41,730 nt of DNA from Anaerolineae bacterium (GTDB lineage: Bacteria; Chloroflexota; Anaerolineae; B4-G1; SLSP01): NCBI GenBank assembly GCA_025454475.1, contig JALOOJ010000064.1, positions 1 to 41,730 on the forward strand. The letters run 5' to 3'. A program made the translations under genes and the position numbers. Every line of letters starts with the position of its first letter. The first letter of the stretch is position 1. The notes beneath the pieces are model-generated. The model did no database searches. It worked only from the letters and a program-made list of their open reading frames with translations, and was not told where the DNA came from. Positions 33,396 to 41,403 of the stretch are shown piece after piece.

Positions 33396-33424
33396 ATAAT
33401 AGGGTGGGCCTAGGGGATTGTCAA
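33396..33424 (-). promoter_or_regulatory. Consensus promoter of the broken dehydratase gene
   Basis: TTGACA (33424-33419) and TATTAT (33401-33396) on the minus strand with a 17-base spacer, nearly perfect sigma-70 boxes, giving a leader of about 90 bases. The -35 lies in one arm of the palindrome at 33420-33438. The promoter is intact although its gene is dead. Confidence 0.7.
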
Positions 33425-33438
33425 AGGCAGCCTTTGAC
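33420..33438. promoter_or_regulatory. Palindromic operator candidate over two divergent -35 boxes
   Basis: An 8-bp perfect inverted repeat GTCAAAGG-CAG-CCTTTGAC. Each arm supplies the -35 hexamer of a promoter pointing outward, so a dimeric repressor or activator bound here would control both genes. Confidence 0.6.
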
Positions 33439-33460
33439 GTCGACTATCCTAAGGTATACT
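33433..33460 (+). promoter_or_regulatory. Promoter of the DUF1638 gene
   Basis: TTTGAC (33433-33438, 16-base spacer) or TTGACG (33434-33439, 15-base spacer) with TATACT (33455-33460). The leader to the ATG at 33543 is about 75 bases. Confidence 0.55.
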
Positions 33461-33542
33461 AGGCGCACCCGGCGGTCTGCCGCGTGGAGACTGGGTGTTC
33501 GTGAACCTGCCGGGATATCCCGCGACCCGAGGCCATTAAGCT

Positions 33543-34283
33543 ATGTACCTGAAATGTCTGTCGTGTGAGGCGCTGGCGCGCCTCGCGTATCTGGCGGCGG
33601 CAAGCTCTCCGCATGTCGTGGATGTTGAGCTGTTCCGTCTGGGGTGGCACAGCAATCCTCCGGACCTTCGCGAGCGACTTCAGGTCGCCATCGACGCGGC
33701 CTCTGTCGATGCGGAGCGCCACTACGACGCAATCGTGATGGCGTATGGCCTCTGCGGTCGCTCCACCGACGGCTTGGTGGCCCGCGGCTTGCCCTTGATC
33801 ATCCCGCGCGCCCATGACTGCATCACGCTGTTCCTCGGCGGGCGGGTCCGATACCAGCAGCAGTTCTCGGATCACCCGGGCACCTACTGGTATGTGCGCG
33901 ACTATGTCGAACGGAAGACGGGTGCCACGGCACTCTCACTTGGCGCCGAGGGCTACGACGACGTGGCCGCGATGTATGACGAGTACGTCGCGAAGTACGG
34001 CAAGGACAACGCCGATTACCTGATGGAGGTGATGGGCGCGTGGCGTGATCACTACAATCGCGCGGCCTACATCGATATGGGCGTCGCTGATAGTGCGTCA
34101 GTGGAAGCTGAGACGCGTGATGAGGCTGCACGGCGCGGGTGGACCTTCGACAAGGTGGCGGGTGATCTCGTGCTGATCAAGCGCCTGCTCGACGGCGACT
34201 GGAATGACGACTTCCTGGTCGTGCAGCCAGGGCAGACGATCAAGATGGTCTATGACGAGCGCGTCGTGAGCTGCTTCGGGTAG
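33543..34283 (+). CDS. DUF1638 family protein
   Basis: A 246-residue protein of the DUF1638 family, often found near corrinoid and methyltransferase genes; biochemical role unknown. Seen: the N-terminal MYLKCLSCEALARL with C5 and C8, the central DAIVMAYGLCGRSTDG, and LPLIIPRAHDCITLFLGGR, the family's best-kept stretch with Cys and His that could bind metal. There is no signal peptide. The ribosome site is weak. It is driven by the operator-covered divergent promoter and followed by the DUF8091-like gene after 22 bases. A uroporphyrinogen-decarboxylase-family gene lies 6 kb downstream, which fits the corrinoid theme loosely. Confidence 0.75.
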   Translation: MYLKCLSCEALARLAYLAAASSPHVVDVELFRLGWHSNPPDLRERLQVAIDAASVDAERHYDAIVMAYGLCGRSTDGLVARGLPLIIPRAHDCITLFLGGRVRYQQQFSDHPGTYWYVRDYVERKTGATALSLGAEGYDDVAAMYDEYVAKYGKDNADYLMEVMGAWRDHYNRAAYIDMGVADSASVEAETRDEAARRGWTFDKVAGDLVLIKRLLDGDWNDDFLVVQPGQTIKMVYDERVVSCFG

Positions 34284-34305
34284 ACGCGAAGGCGCACGTG
34301 GCGCT

Positions 34306-34995
34306 GTGGCTTACCCAATCAACATACACAACGAGAAGTCCCTGCATGCAGCGCTCAAAGCCTGGTATGCGGGCGACGATGGCGATGTCGAGGCCCGGGT
34401 TGGTGGGTATATCGTCGATGTCGTGCGCGACGATCTCCTGATCGAGGTGCAGACCCGCAGTTTTGCGTCGGTGAGAGCGAAGGTAGCGGCGTTGGCGTCG
34501 GACCACAGAGTCCTGCTGGCATACCCTGTGGCGCTGGAAACGTGGCTAGTCAGACCTGCCGAGTCCGGCGGACGACCCTCTCGGCGGAAGTCTCCGAAAC
34601 GAGGGTCGGCTCTGGCGATTTTCCCGGAGCTGGTGAGTTTCCCAGGGCTGGTGGCGAGTCCGAACTTCGAAATCGATGTCGTCTTCACGCGAGAGGATGT
34701 GCTGCGCCACTACGATGCGCGCCGCGGTTGGCGGGACCATGGCTGGGTCACAGACGACCGTATCCTGCTCGAAGTGGTCGAGACCCAGCGCTTCGCCGGC
34801 CCTGCTGATTTCGCCACGTTGCTCCCTGACGGCCTCGGGGAGCCTTTTTCCACGGCGGAGTTGGCCCGGGCGGTGAAGCGGACGCAACGGTTCGCTCAGA
34901 AAATGGCGTATTGCCTTCGTGAGATGGGTCTACTGGCTGACGTAGGACGGCGCGGTCATGCCATTCTGTATCGGCGCGCGGGCGGCGACGGCTGA
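34306..34995 (+). CDS. DUF8091-like protein with nuclease-like N-terminal motif
   Basis: A 229-residue protein starting at GTG 34306. The N-terminal part, INIHNEKSLHAALKAWY then VGGYIVDVVRDDLLIEVQTR, resembles DUF8091-type sequences and has the D-x(n)-E-x-Q pattern of restriction-endonuclease-like folds, although Lys is replaced by Gln. The C-terminal half (about 125-229) is helical and winged-helix-like, with STAELARAVKRTQRFAQKMAYC. I infer DNA or nucleotide recognition, but the function is unknown. It lies close behind DUF1638 on the same strand; heparinase follows. Confidence 0.55.
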   Translation: MAYPINIHNEKSLHAALKAWYAGDDGDVEARVGGYIVDVVRDDLLIEVQTRSFASVRAKVAALASDHRVLLAYPVALETWLVRPAESGGRPSRRKSPKRGSALAIFPELVSFPGLVASPNFEIDVVFTREDVLRHYDARRGWRDHGWVTDDRILLEVVETQRFAGPADFATLLPDGLGEPFSTAELARAVKRTQRFAQKMAYCLREMGLLADVGRRGHAILYRRAGGDG

Positions 34996-35067
34996 ACCGC
35001 CTCTGTGCGCAGGTATCGCTAGCGCCCTCCGAGGAGCATAGCCAGATACCGATGCAAAGGAGATCCT

Positions 35068-36993
35068 ATGCTGAGTGAAGGTCTTTCGCTCGAACGCATT
35101 GCTGCCCTGCTGATCCCAACAACAGACTGGAGGCCCTACCCGACCATCGATCAACGAGATGCCTGGCTGGGGCTACCCGAAGACCTGCGCAAAGCCTACG
35201 TGGCGGTCGGCGAGGCGGCACTGGGTTACGAATGGCCCGCGCTGCCCGCGACGCTGTTTCTCGAGTTCGCGCGCATCGGGAACCGTACCAACTACGAGCG
35301 CGTGAACCACCTGCGGCGGGCAGCGCTGCGTGACCTGGTCCTCGCTGAATGCGTCGAGGCGCAGGGACGCTATCTGGACGACATCGTGAACGGCATCTGG
35401 ACAACGTGCGAGGAGACCTACTGGGGCTACCCGGCGCACGTCAATGCTCAGCGCGCCGGCGTAGGTCTCCCCGACGCGGAAGAGCCAACGGTGGATCTCT
35501 TCGCCGCCGAGACCGCGGCGCAACTGTCGTGGACGGTCTACTTGCTGGGCGAGAGGCTCGACGAGATCTCGCCACTGGTGAGGCCTCGGGTCAAGTACGA
35601 GGTCATACGCCGAGTACTCGGTCCGTGCCTGCAGCGCGACGATTTTTGGTGGATGGGCTTCTACCCGGGAAGCCACGGCGTGAACAACTGGAACCCTTGG
35701 GTCAACTCCAACTGGTTGGCATCCGCGCTTCTCTTGGAAGATGACCACGATCGACGCTCTGCGGCGGTAGCCAAGATCCTGAGCTCTCTCGATGTCTTTG
35801 TCGGAGTCTACGGCGAAGCGGGAGGCTGCGACGAGGGCCCGAGCTATTGGGGGCGTGCGGGGGCATCGCTTTTCGATTGCCTCGACCTCTTGCACAGCGC
35901 AACCGGCGGGACGATCGACCATTTCGGTGACGCCAAGATCCGGAATATCGGCCGCTACATCTATCGGGCGCACATCTGCGACGGCTACGCGATTAACTTC
36001 GCCGACGCGTCCGCGGTGAACTGGCCGCCGGCCTCGCTGGTCTACCGCTATGGTCGAGCCATACAGGACGAGCCGATGATGGCGTTAGGCGCCTGGCTGC
36101 TTGATGGGCCGGCTGCGGGACGGGGGCCGTCGGAACGGCGGGGCAAGCAAGAGGGCAGCTTGGGGCGCATCCTGCCGGCGATCTTCGATATACCCGACCC
36201 GCTCGGCATCGTGCCGCGGCAGCCGTTGCCGCGCGATGTGTGGTTTGACGACATCCAGGTCATGGCGGCTCGCGAACGCGAAGGAGCGCCTGATGGCTTC
36301 TTCGTCGCAGCAAAGGGAGGCCACAATGCGGAAAGTCACAACCACAACGATGTGGGGAGCCTGATCATCTACGTCGACGGGAAGCCGGTCGTTGTCGACG
36401 CTGGCGTGGAGACTTACCGGCGGCAGACCTTTAGCCCGCAGCGCTATGAGATATGGACGATGCAGTCGGCGTACCACACGTTATTGCCTACGTTTGAGCT
36501 GGCCGGGCGTGACGGCGTGATGCAGGCTCCTGGGAGTATCTACGCGGCGCGGGATGTACGATACGACGTGGATGATGGAGCAGCTGCTCTGAGCCTTGAT
36601 CTTGCCCCAGCCTATCCTGAGGAAGCAGGCGTGTCGTCGTGGAATCGCGTTATCAGGCTACACCGTGATCACTCTGTCGAGGTCACGGACGCCTTCGAGT
36701 TGGCGAGCGTACCGGAGGCGATCGCACTTGGATTGCTGACGCCGTGCAACGTCTCGGTCGATGCGGGGATCGTCGTCTTTGCGGCGGCACCGGTCGGGCC
36801 GGGGGATTCGGGGCGCCGGACAGGTGCGGCGCGGTTGGTGTTCGACGCGACTGTGTTCGATGTCATCATCGAGCGCATCGAGATTGGTGATGCGCGGCTT
36901 GGCACAGCCTGGGGTGACCATCTGAACCGGGTGGTATTCCGATCAGAGACGCCGCCGGCCCAGGGAACCTGGGCCTGGCGGTTCTTGTTGTAG
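35068..36993 (+). CDS. Heparinase II/III-family polysaccharide lyase
   Basis: A 641-residue protein with an AAAGGAG site before ATG 35068. The N-terminal (alpha/alpha) toroid has GVNNWNPWVNSNWLASALL (about 210-228) and GCDEGPSYWGR. The C-terminal beta-sandwich holds the heparinase II/III motif GGHNAESHNHNDVG (H419, H424, H426, N427). Such lyases cleave uronic-acid polysaccharides by beta-elimination; related members act on alginate or glucuronan oligomers. There is no signal peptide, so it may act on imported oligomers, consistent with UxuA-type sugar-acid catabolism upstream. The polymer cannot be named. Confidence 0.8.
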   Translation: MLSEGLSLERIAALLIPTTDWRPYPTIDQRDAWLGLPEDLRKAYVAVGEAALGYEWPALPATLFLEFARIGNRTNYERVNHLRRAALRDLVLAECVEAQGRYLDDIVNGIWTTCEETYWGYPAHVNAQRAGVGLPDAEEPTVDLFAAETAAQLSWTVYLLGERLDEISPLVRPRVKYEVIRRVLGPCLQRDDFWWMGFYPGSHGVNNWNPWVNSNWLASALLLEDDHDRRSAAVAKILSSLDVFVGVYGEAGGCDEGPSYWGRAGASLFDCLDLLHSATGGTIDHFGDAKIRNIGRYIYRAHICDGYAINFADASAVNWPPASLVYRYGRAIQDEPMMALGAWLLDGPAAGRGPSERRGKQEGSLGRILPAIFDIPDPLGIVPRQPLPRDVWFDDIQVMAAREREGAPDGFFVAAKGGHNAESHNHNDVGSLIIYVDGKPVVVDAGVETYRRQTFSPQRYEIWTMQSAYHTLLPTFELAGRDGVMQAPGSIYAARDVRYDVDDGAAALSLDLAPAYPEEAGVSSWNRVIRLHRDHSVEVTDAFELASVPEAIALGLLTPCNVSVDAGIVVFAAAPVGPGDSGRRTGAARLVFDATVFDVIIERIEIGDARLGTAWGDHLNRVVFRSETPPAQGTWAWRFLL

Positions 36994-37055
36994 GCGGGGA
37001 GACGGACGAGCGTCGCTCCCGAACCGGCACCTCGCGGGCGACGCGCCCAGAAGGC

Positions 37056-37517
37056 TCAATCCAGGCGGAAGCTCATGGCCGCGGCGTTGACCAGCGCCTC
37101 CGGTAGGCCTTCTACGTAGGCGCGGATCTCATCTCGCACGCGCCGATAGTGCGCCAACGCCTCCTCCTCGGTCGATGCCGCGGATGCCAGCTCCGGCGGG
37201 TCGTCGAAACCGTGGTGCACGACGACGGCCCGGCCGGGGAACACCGGGCAGTTTTCTCTTGCGTTGTCACACACGGTGACGACGTAGTCGAATTGCAGCT
37301 CCAGGAGGTCGGCGACGGCCTTGCTGTGGTGACCGGTGATATCGACGCCGGCCTCTGCCATGACCTGAATCGCCCGGGGGTCGACGCGCTTGGCGATGAC
37401 TCCGGCAGACCACACATCGATGCGATCGCCTCTCAGGGCGCGCGTCCACCCTTCAGCCATCTGGCTCCGGCACGAGTTGCCGGTGCAGAGGAACAGAACA
37501 CGGTACTTCTCCGGCAC
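37056..37517 (-). CDS. arsC: Arsenate reductase, LMW-phosphatase type
   Basis: A 153-residue thioredoxin-coupled arsenate reductase. The P-loop CTGNSCRS carries C11 and C16, and the redox pair C83 and C90 lies in VCDNARENCPVFPG, the same spacing as in the Gram-positive ArsC. The GTG at 37517 follows AAAGGAGG. It reduces As(V) to As(III) for export; no arsR, arsB or acr3 is nearby, so the rest is elsewhere. The leader contains a hairpin, and two tandem palindromes sit further upstream. Confidence 0.85.
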   Translation of the reverse strand: MPEKYRVLFLCTGNSCRSQMAEGWTRALRGDRIDVWSAGVIAKRVDPRAIQVMAEAGVDITGHHSKAVADLLELQFDYVVTVCDNARENCPVFPGRAVVVHHGFDDPPELASAASTEEEALAHYRRVRDEIRAYVEGLPEALVNAAAMSFRLD

Positions 37518-37535
37518 GGTTATCCTCCTTTCGGT

Positions 37536-37557
37536 GCCGGGCTGTCACCGGCCCGGC
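37536..37557 (-). promoter_or_regulatory. Hairpin in the arsC leader
   Basis: A 7-bp GC stem (37536-37542 with 37551-37557) with an 8-base loop lies just upstream of the arsC ribosome site. It could tune translation or act as an attenuator; there is no direct proof. Confidence 0.4.
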
Positions 37558-37612
37558 CTTACTTAAACTGACTGTATCGTACCGCGATCCGCGTCTGCGC
37601 CAAGGTCCGGCT

Positions 37613-37642
37613 GCATCCAGGATGCGACCGCATCCAGAATGC
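37613..37642. repeat. Tandem palindromic 13-mers, candidate operators
   Basis: GCATCCAGGATGC (37613-37625) is a perfect palindrome around a central A; GCATCCAGAATGC (37630-37642) is a one-mismatch copy 17 bases on. This direct-repeat spacing fits two adjacent dimer sites on one face of about 1.6 helical turns. They lie in the arsC/GH2 divergent region. Confidence 0.45.
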
Positions 37643-37771
37643 GCGCGAAGGATGGTCGTCCCCGCCCCAGAGTGGGATGCGGGCGGCAGCCAGGGCAATG
37701 CCAAGTCACCCTTCTACTTCGCATCTTTGGTACGTTCCAGTGGGGCACTCCTGGCGGGTGCCCTCTGGTTC

Positions 37772-37799
37772 TTGTAAGCTCGCGACAGTCGCCTATGAT
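37772..37799 (+). promoter_or_regulatory. Candidate promoter of the GH2-GNAT gene
   Basis: TTGTAA (37772-37777) and TATGAT (37794-37799), 16-base spacer, about 90 bases before the ATG at 37891. Confidence 0.5.
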
Positions 37800-37890
37800 G
37801 GGTGCTGCGGCTGACTCGTGTGCCGCCGCTGATGCGAAGCCAGGATGTGTTTCGGCCTATCTCAACGACCTTCGAGGGGAGTCGTCTGGA

Positions 37891-40242
37891 ATGACATCGA
37901 TCGACATGACTGGCCTGTGGCGCTTCCAGCCCGACCCTGCAGGAACCGGCCTGATGCGAGGCTACGTGCGTATGGACTACGACGATCACCGGTGGCGCGA
38001 GGTCTCTGTACCGATAGACTTCGAGACGTGCCATCCAGGACTGGACACCTATGAAGGGGCCGGCTGGTTCCGACGCTGGGTGGACGTGCCTCTCGATTGG
38101 GCGGGCCAGCGCATCGTGCTGCGCTTTGAGGGTGTCAATGCTCACGCACGCGTGTGGCTGAATGGGCACGAGGTCGGCGCCTGGGAAGATCCTTTCCTGC
38201 CCTATGAGATCAATGTGACGGGCACCGTTGTGCCGGGTCAGCGCAACCTGGTCGTCGCGCGAATCGACAACGAGCGCCGCCGCGGCGACGTCCCGGGGAT
38301 GCAGCGCGGCTGGCGCAACTATGGAGGCATTCTGCGCGAGGTGACTCTATACGCCACCGACCTCTGTTACCTGGTGCGGCAGACTGTGGTTGCGGAACCC
38401 GTGGAGGGTGGGGGACGTCTCGAGATCCAAGCCTATGTACGTAATTCGCGCCGGGTGCCTGTCGACGCCCGCATCGACGTTGTCGTCAGCCATCCTCAGG
38501 ATCCGGATGCGTTCGATGCTGTACAATTGGTCAGCACAGGTGTGTCTATCCTGGAGGGCGATGAGGCGGCACTAACCGTCTCCGGTCACGTTGCCGGCGT
38601 GACGCCGTGGTCCCCGGACCGACCCTCGTTGTACACGGCATCCGTGACGCTCAGGGTTGTGAGCGAGGGGAGCAATGTCATAGATCGCCGTGAGCTGCAG
38701 ATCGGCTTCCGCTCCATCGAGGCCCGCGATGGGCGGGTGCTCCTCAATGGGGCGCCCATCTTCCTGACCGGCTTCAACCGGCACGAGGATTCGCCTGAGA
38801 CGGCCATGTGCCCCGATCCGGCGCTCACACGACGCGACCTTGGGGCGATGAAAGCAGCCGGGGCGAACTCCGTTCGCCTGTGCCACTATCCCCATCACCC
38901 GGCGGAGCTGGACCTCTGCGACGAGCTCGGGCTGCTGGCGATGGTCGAGATACCTCTTTATTGGTGGGATGGCCTGGCCGAGGGACACGATGCGGCTGCT
39001 GCGAAGCTGGTCGCAGCCCGGCGCCAGCTCGAAACATTGATCCGGCGTGACCGCTGCCATCCGTCGGTCGCGTTCTGGTCGGTGAGCAACGAGACGCATG
39101 AAGAGCGCGAGGAGGTCGCTTCCGGGAACCGGGAACTCGTGCGCCTGGCGAAGCGGCTTGACCCGACGAGACTTGCCGTGCACGTCAGTGACCACTGGCA
39201 ACAGCACCCCAACTTCGAGGCTGATGATGTCATCTGCGTCAACGGGTACCCGAGCGTCGGGCCACTGGCGGGCGGTGGTGATCCAGATTACGATCTGGCG
39301 GATTCCACGGCGTTCTGGCGTGAGGGACTGGCGGCACTCCACGAGCAGAATCCGGACAAGCCGATCCTGGTGACCGAGTTCGGCTATACGTCGCTGCACG
39401 GCGTCACGGACAACGCTTTCAGTGGTGATACGCATGCCGCGGTGCTTGCTTCCGAGTTCGCAGGTATGGACGCGGCGTACGTGTGTGGCGCCATCGTGTG
39501 GTGTTGGGCCGACCACGCGTGGCCGCCCGCGACGTTTACGTTCTGCGGACACCTGGCAGTGAGTCCCTACGGTGTGGTCACGCGCGACCGGCGGCGGAAG
39601 ACCCCCTATTGGGCCGCCCGTCGGCTGTTCAGGGCAAGGCAGGGATTGGCTGATCCCCCCAAGGGCAACGAGCGTCCCCTCCCGACGCCGTCGGGGTACG
39701 AGGTCACAATGGTGCGCCCCAGTATGGAGGGGATCGCCGACGTGGCGTTCCCGGCGGGCTACAGCATCAGAGCGATGCGCCCCGATGAAGGTGGGCTGTG
39801 GACCGACATCTGGCGGGATGCGGAGGAGTTCGCCAGCATCGAGTCGACGCTCTTTGAGAACGAGTTCGGCGATGATCTCGAGGCGTTGCGCTGGCGAGGC
39901 TACATCGTACAGGATGACCATGGGGTCGGGGTCGCCACGATCACGTCGTGGTACAACCGAACGCACAAGGGACAGGACTACGGTCAGATCCACTGGGTCG
40001 CGACGCGGCGGTCGCACTGGGGTCGTGGGCTGGGTAAGGCGATGCTGTCCCACGCTCTACGCCAGATGGCCCAGTGGCATAGCAGGGCGTACCTTGGGAC
40101 ACAGACCAAACGTCTGGCGGCGATAAAACTGTACCTGGACTTCGGTTTCGTGCCGGACCTCGACGATCAGTGGGCGCGCGAGGCGTGGGCAGAGGTCCGG
40201 ACCGCGCTCGACCATCCCGCGCTGCGAGCCCTTGGGCTATAG
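37891..40242 (+). CDS. GH2 beta-galactosidase/glucuronidase-like enzyme fused to a GNAT acetyltransferase
   Basis: A 783-residue protein; the ATG at 37891 follows GAGGGGAG. Residues 1 to about 590 form a GH2 enzyme (MTGLWRFQ; jelly-roll FEGVNAHARVWLNGHEVG; TIM barrel) with acid/base E401 in VSNETHEER and nucleophile E496 in VTEFGYTS. Residues 607-783 form a whole GNAT domain: YSIRAMRPDEGG, WVATRRSHWGRGLGKAML (acetyl-CoA loop) and YLGTQTKRLAAIKLYLDFGF. The GNAT part starts with its own Met at 39709, with GAGG 5 bases upstream, so it may also be made separately. It could hydrolyse a glycoside and acetylate the product or an amine; this is inference. There is no signal peptide. Confidence 0.85.
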   Translation: MTSIDMTGLWRFQPDPAGTGLMRGYVRMDYDDHRWREVSVPIDFETCHPGLDTYEGAGWFRRWVDVPLDWAGQRIVLRFEGVNAHARVWLNGHEVGAWEDPFLPYEINVTGTVVPGQRNLVVARIDNERRRGDVPGMQRGWRNYGGILREVTLYATDLCYLVRQTVVAEPVEGGGRLEIQAYVRNSRRVPVDARIDVVVSHPQDPDAFDAVQLVSTGVSILEGDEAALTVSGHVAGVTPWSPDRPSLYTASVTLRVVSEGSNVIDRRELQIGFRSIEARDGRVLLNGAPIFLTGFNRHEDSPETAMCPDPALTRRDLGAMKAAGANSVRLCHYPHHPAELDLCDELGLLAMVEIPLYWWDGLAEGHDAAAAKLVAARRQLETLIRRDRCHPSVAFWSVSNETHEEREEVASGNRELVRLAKRLDPTRLAVHVSDHWQQHPNFEADDVICVNGYPSVGPLAGGGDPDYDLADSTAFWREGLAALHEQNPDKPILVTEFGYTSLHGVTDNAFSGDTHAAVLASEFAGMDAAYVCGAIVWCWADHAWPPATFTFCGHLAVSPYGVVTRDRRRKTPYWAARRLFRARQGLADPPKGNERPLPTPSGYEVTMVRPSMEGIADVAFPAGYSIRAMRPDEGGLWTDIWRDAEEFASIESTLFENEFGDDLEALRWRGYIVQDDHGVGVATITSWYNRTHKGQDYGQIHWVATRRSHWGRGLGKAMLSHALRQMAQWHSRAYLGTQTKRLAAIKLYLDFGFVPDLDDQWAREAWAEVRTALDHPALRALGL

Positions 40243-40246
40243 TTGC

Positions 40247-40308
40247 CTCACGCAGAGGCGCAAGGGACACGAAGGAAGCCATGCACGAGCTCTGCGTCTC
40301 TGCGTGAG
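40247..40308. repeat. Inverted repeat of the CTCACGCAGAG type
   Basis: CTCACGCAGAG (40247-40257) and its perfect reverse complement (40298-40308) flank about 40 bases; CTCTGCGT is tandemly doubled in the right arm. It lies between the GH2-GNAT and UroD-family genes. Similar CTCTGCGT-rich dispersed repeats are known in many environmental genomes. It can form a long stem and might act as a processing or terminator element. Confidence 0.6.
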
Positions 40309-40330
40309 CCATACATCCTGGAGGGAAAGC

Positions 40331-41392
40331 TTGATCGACCAGTATCTCGAGGACCTGGAGCAACGGATCAGTCCGGAGGTTGAGGAGGCCCTGTGGGCGC
40401 AATGGGCATCATTCGCCAGCGGGGAGTTCGGAGGCGCGATCTTCTGTCCCCGGCGTGCGCGCAGAGCACCTCCCGGGCTGGCCTGGCCCCACGTACTGGT
40501 GAACAGTGCGCTTGAGAGCTACGAAGCGATGGCTCTGCAGCAGTTGGCGAGGTGTTCGCAGGCGCTCTCCGAGGGCACGGGTGAGGTGCTGGCGGTACGC
40601 TGTAACTACGGAACGGGGATCCTACCGACGTTGTTTGGGGCAGAGCTCTTCGTGATGGATGACGAGACGGACACGCTGCCCACCACGGTGCCGCTGGGAG
40701 GGCTCGACGCTACGACGCTCGCGGCCTCATTGGGGCAGGCCGACACGACGAAAGCCGCCGAGGCGGTGAAGCGGATATTGCGGTTCGGCATTCCCGACAT
40801 CCGCGGAGGACTGGGCAAGAAGGTCTTCGAGATGGCTGCCACTTACAGGGATCTGCTGGCGCCCTACCCGAAGGTCAGTCGTTACGTCCATCTCTACCAC
40901 CCGGACCTCCAGGGGCCGATGGACATCTGTGAGCTTCTGTGGGGGAGTTCGCTGTTCGTCGCCCTGGTAGAGGCTCCTGACCTGGTGACTGCGCTTCTGG
41001 AGTTGGTGACCGATACCTACGTCGCGTTCATGGACGCGTGGCTTGCGGCAGTGCCTCGGGACGACGACCTCGCGGTGCATTGGTCGATGGTCCACAGGGG
41101 CACCATTATGCTGCGCGACGACTCGGCGATGAACCTCTCGCCGCGGATGTTCGATCGGTTCATCAGGCCGTACGACGCCCGCCTGTTGGCACGCTACGGG
41201 GGTGGGGCCCTCCACTTCTGCGGACGGGGCGACCACTACATCCGCAGCGCTTCCGAGATGCCCGGGCTCACCGCGATCAACCTGTCTCAGCCGGAGTACA
41301 ACGATCTGGACAGGATCTTCGACAACACGGTGGACAAGGGCACCAACATCATCGGCCTCGCACGCGAGGCGGCTGAGGCAGCCTGCTGGTAA
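40331..41392 (+). CDS. Uroporphyrinogen decarboxylase family protein (MtaA/CmuA-like)
   Basis: A 353-residue TIM-barrel protein of the URO-D family, which includes haem-pathway decarboxylase and corrinoid methyltransferases (MtaA, CmuA type). TTG 40331, 6 bases after GGAGG, removes an unsupported 33-residue extension that overlaps the previous gene. Seen: DLQGPMDICELLWG (middle), a LLELVTDTYVAFMDAWL helix, LHFCGRGDHYI near 292-302 and NLSQPEYNDLDRIFD towards the end. A methyl-transfer or O-demethylation role is more likely than haem synthesis, because no hem genes are near. It is 11 bases from the Nif3-like gene, so probably cotranscribed. Confidence 0.75.
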   Translation: MIDQYLEDLEQRISPEVEEALWAQWASFASGEFGGAIFCPRRARRAPPGLAWPHVLVNSALESYEAMALQQLARCSQALSEGTGEVLAVRCNYGTGILPTLFGAELFVMDDETDTLPTTVPLGGLDATTLAASLGQADTTKAAEAVKRILRFGIPDIRGGLGKKVFEMAATYRDLLAPYPKVSRYVHLYHPDLQGPMDICELLWGSSLFVALVEAPDLVTALLELVTDTYVAFMDAWLAAVPRDDDLAVHWSMVHRGTIMLRDDSAMNLSPRMFDRFIRPYDARLLARYGGGALHFCGRGDHYIRSASEMPGLTAINLSQPEYNDLDRIFDNTVDKGTNIIGLAREAAEAACW

Positions 41393-41403
41393 GGAGGAGT
41401 CCA

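Larger units (their letters stand above)
37518..37890. other. Divergent region between arsC and the GH2-GNAT gene
   Basis: A 373-base region with no gene of its own. It contains the arsC leader hairpin (37536-37557), two direct-repeat palindromes (37613-37642) and a promoter for the GH2 gene (37772-37799). An in-frame extension of the GH2 gene back to 37639 has no ribosome site and an atypical, Arg- and Cys-rich composition, so I do not accept it. Confidence 0.5.

Noticed and set aside
38572-40053. 493-codon open frame antisense to the GH2-GNAT gene
   Set aside because: It is opposite catalytic GH2 motifs; Arg/His/Pro-rich with no domain recognised. Typical of high third-position GC rather than a second gene.
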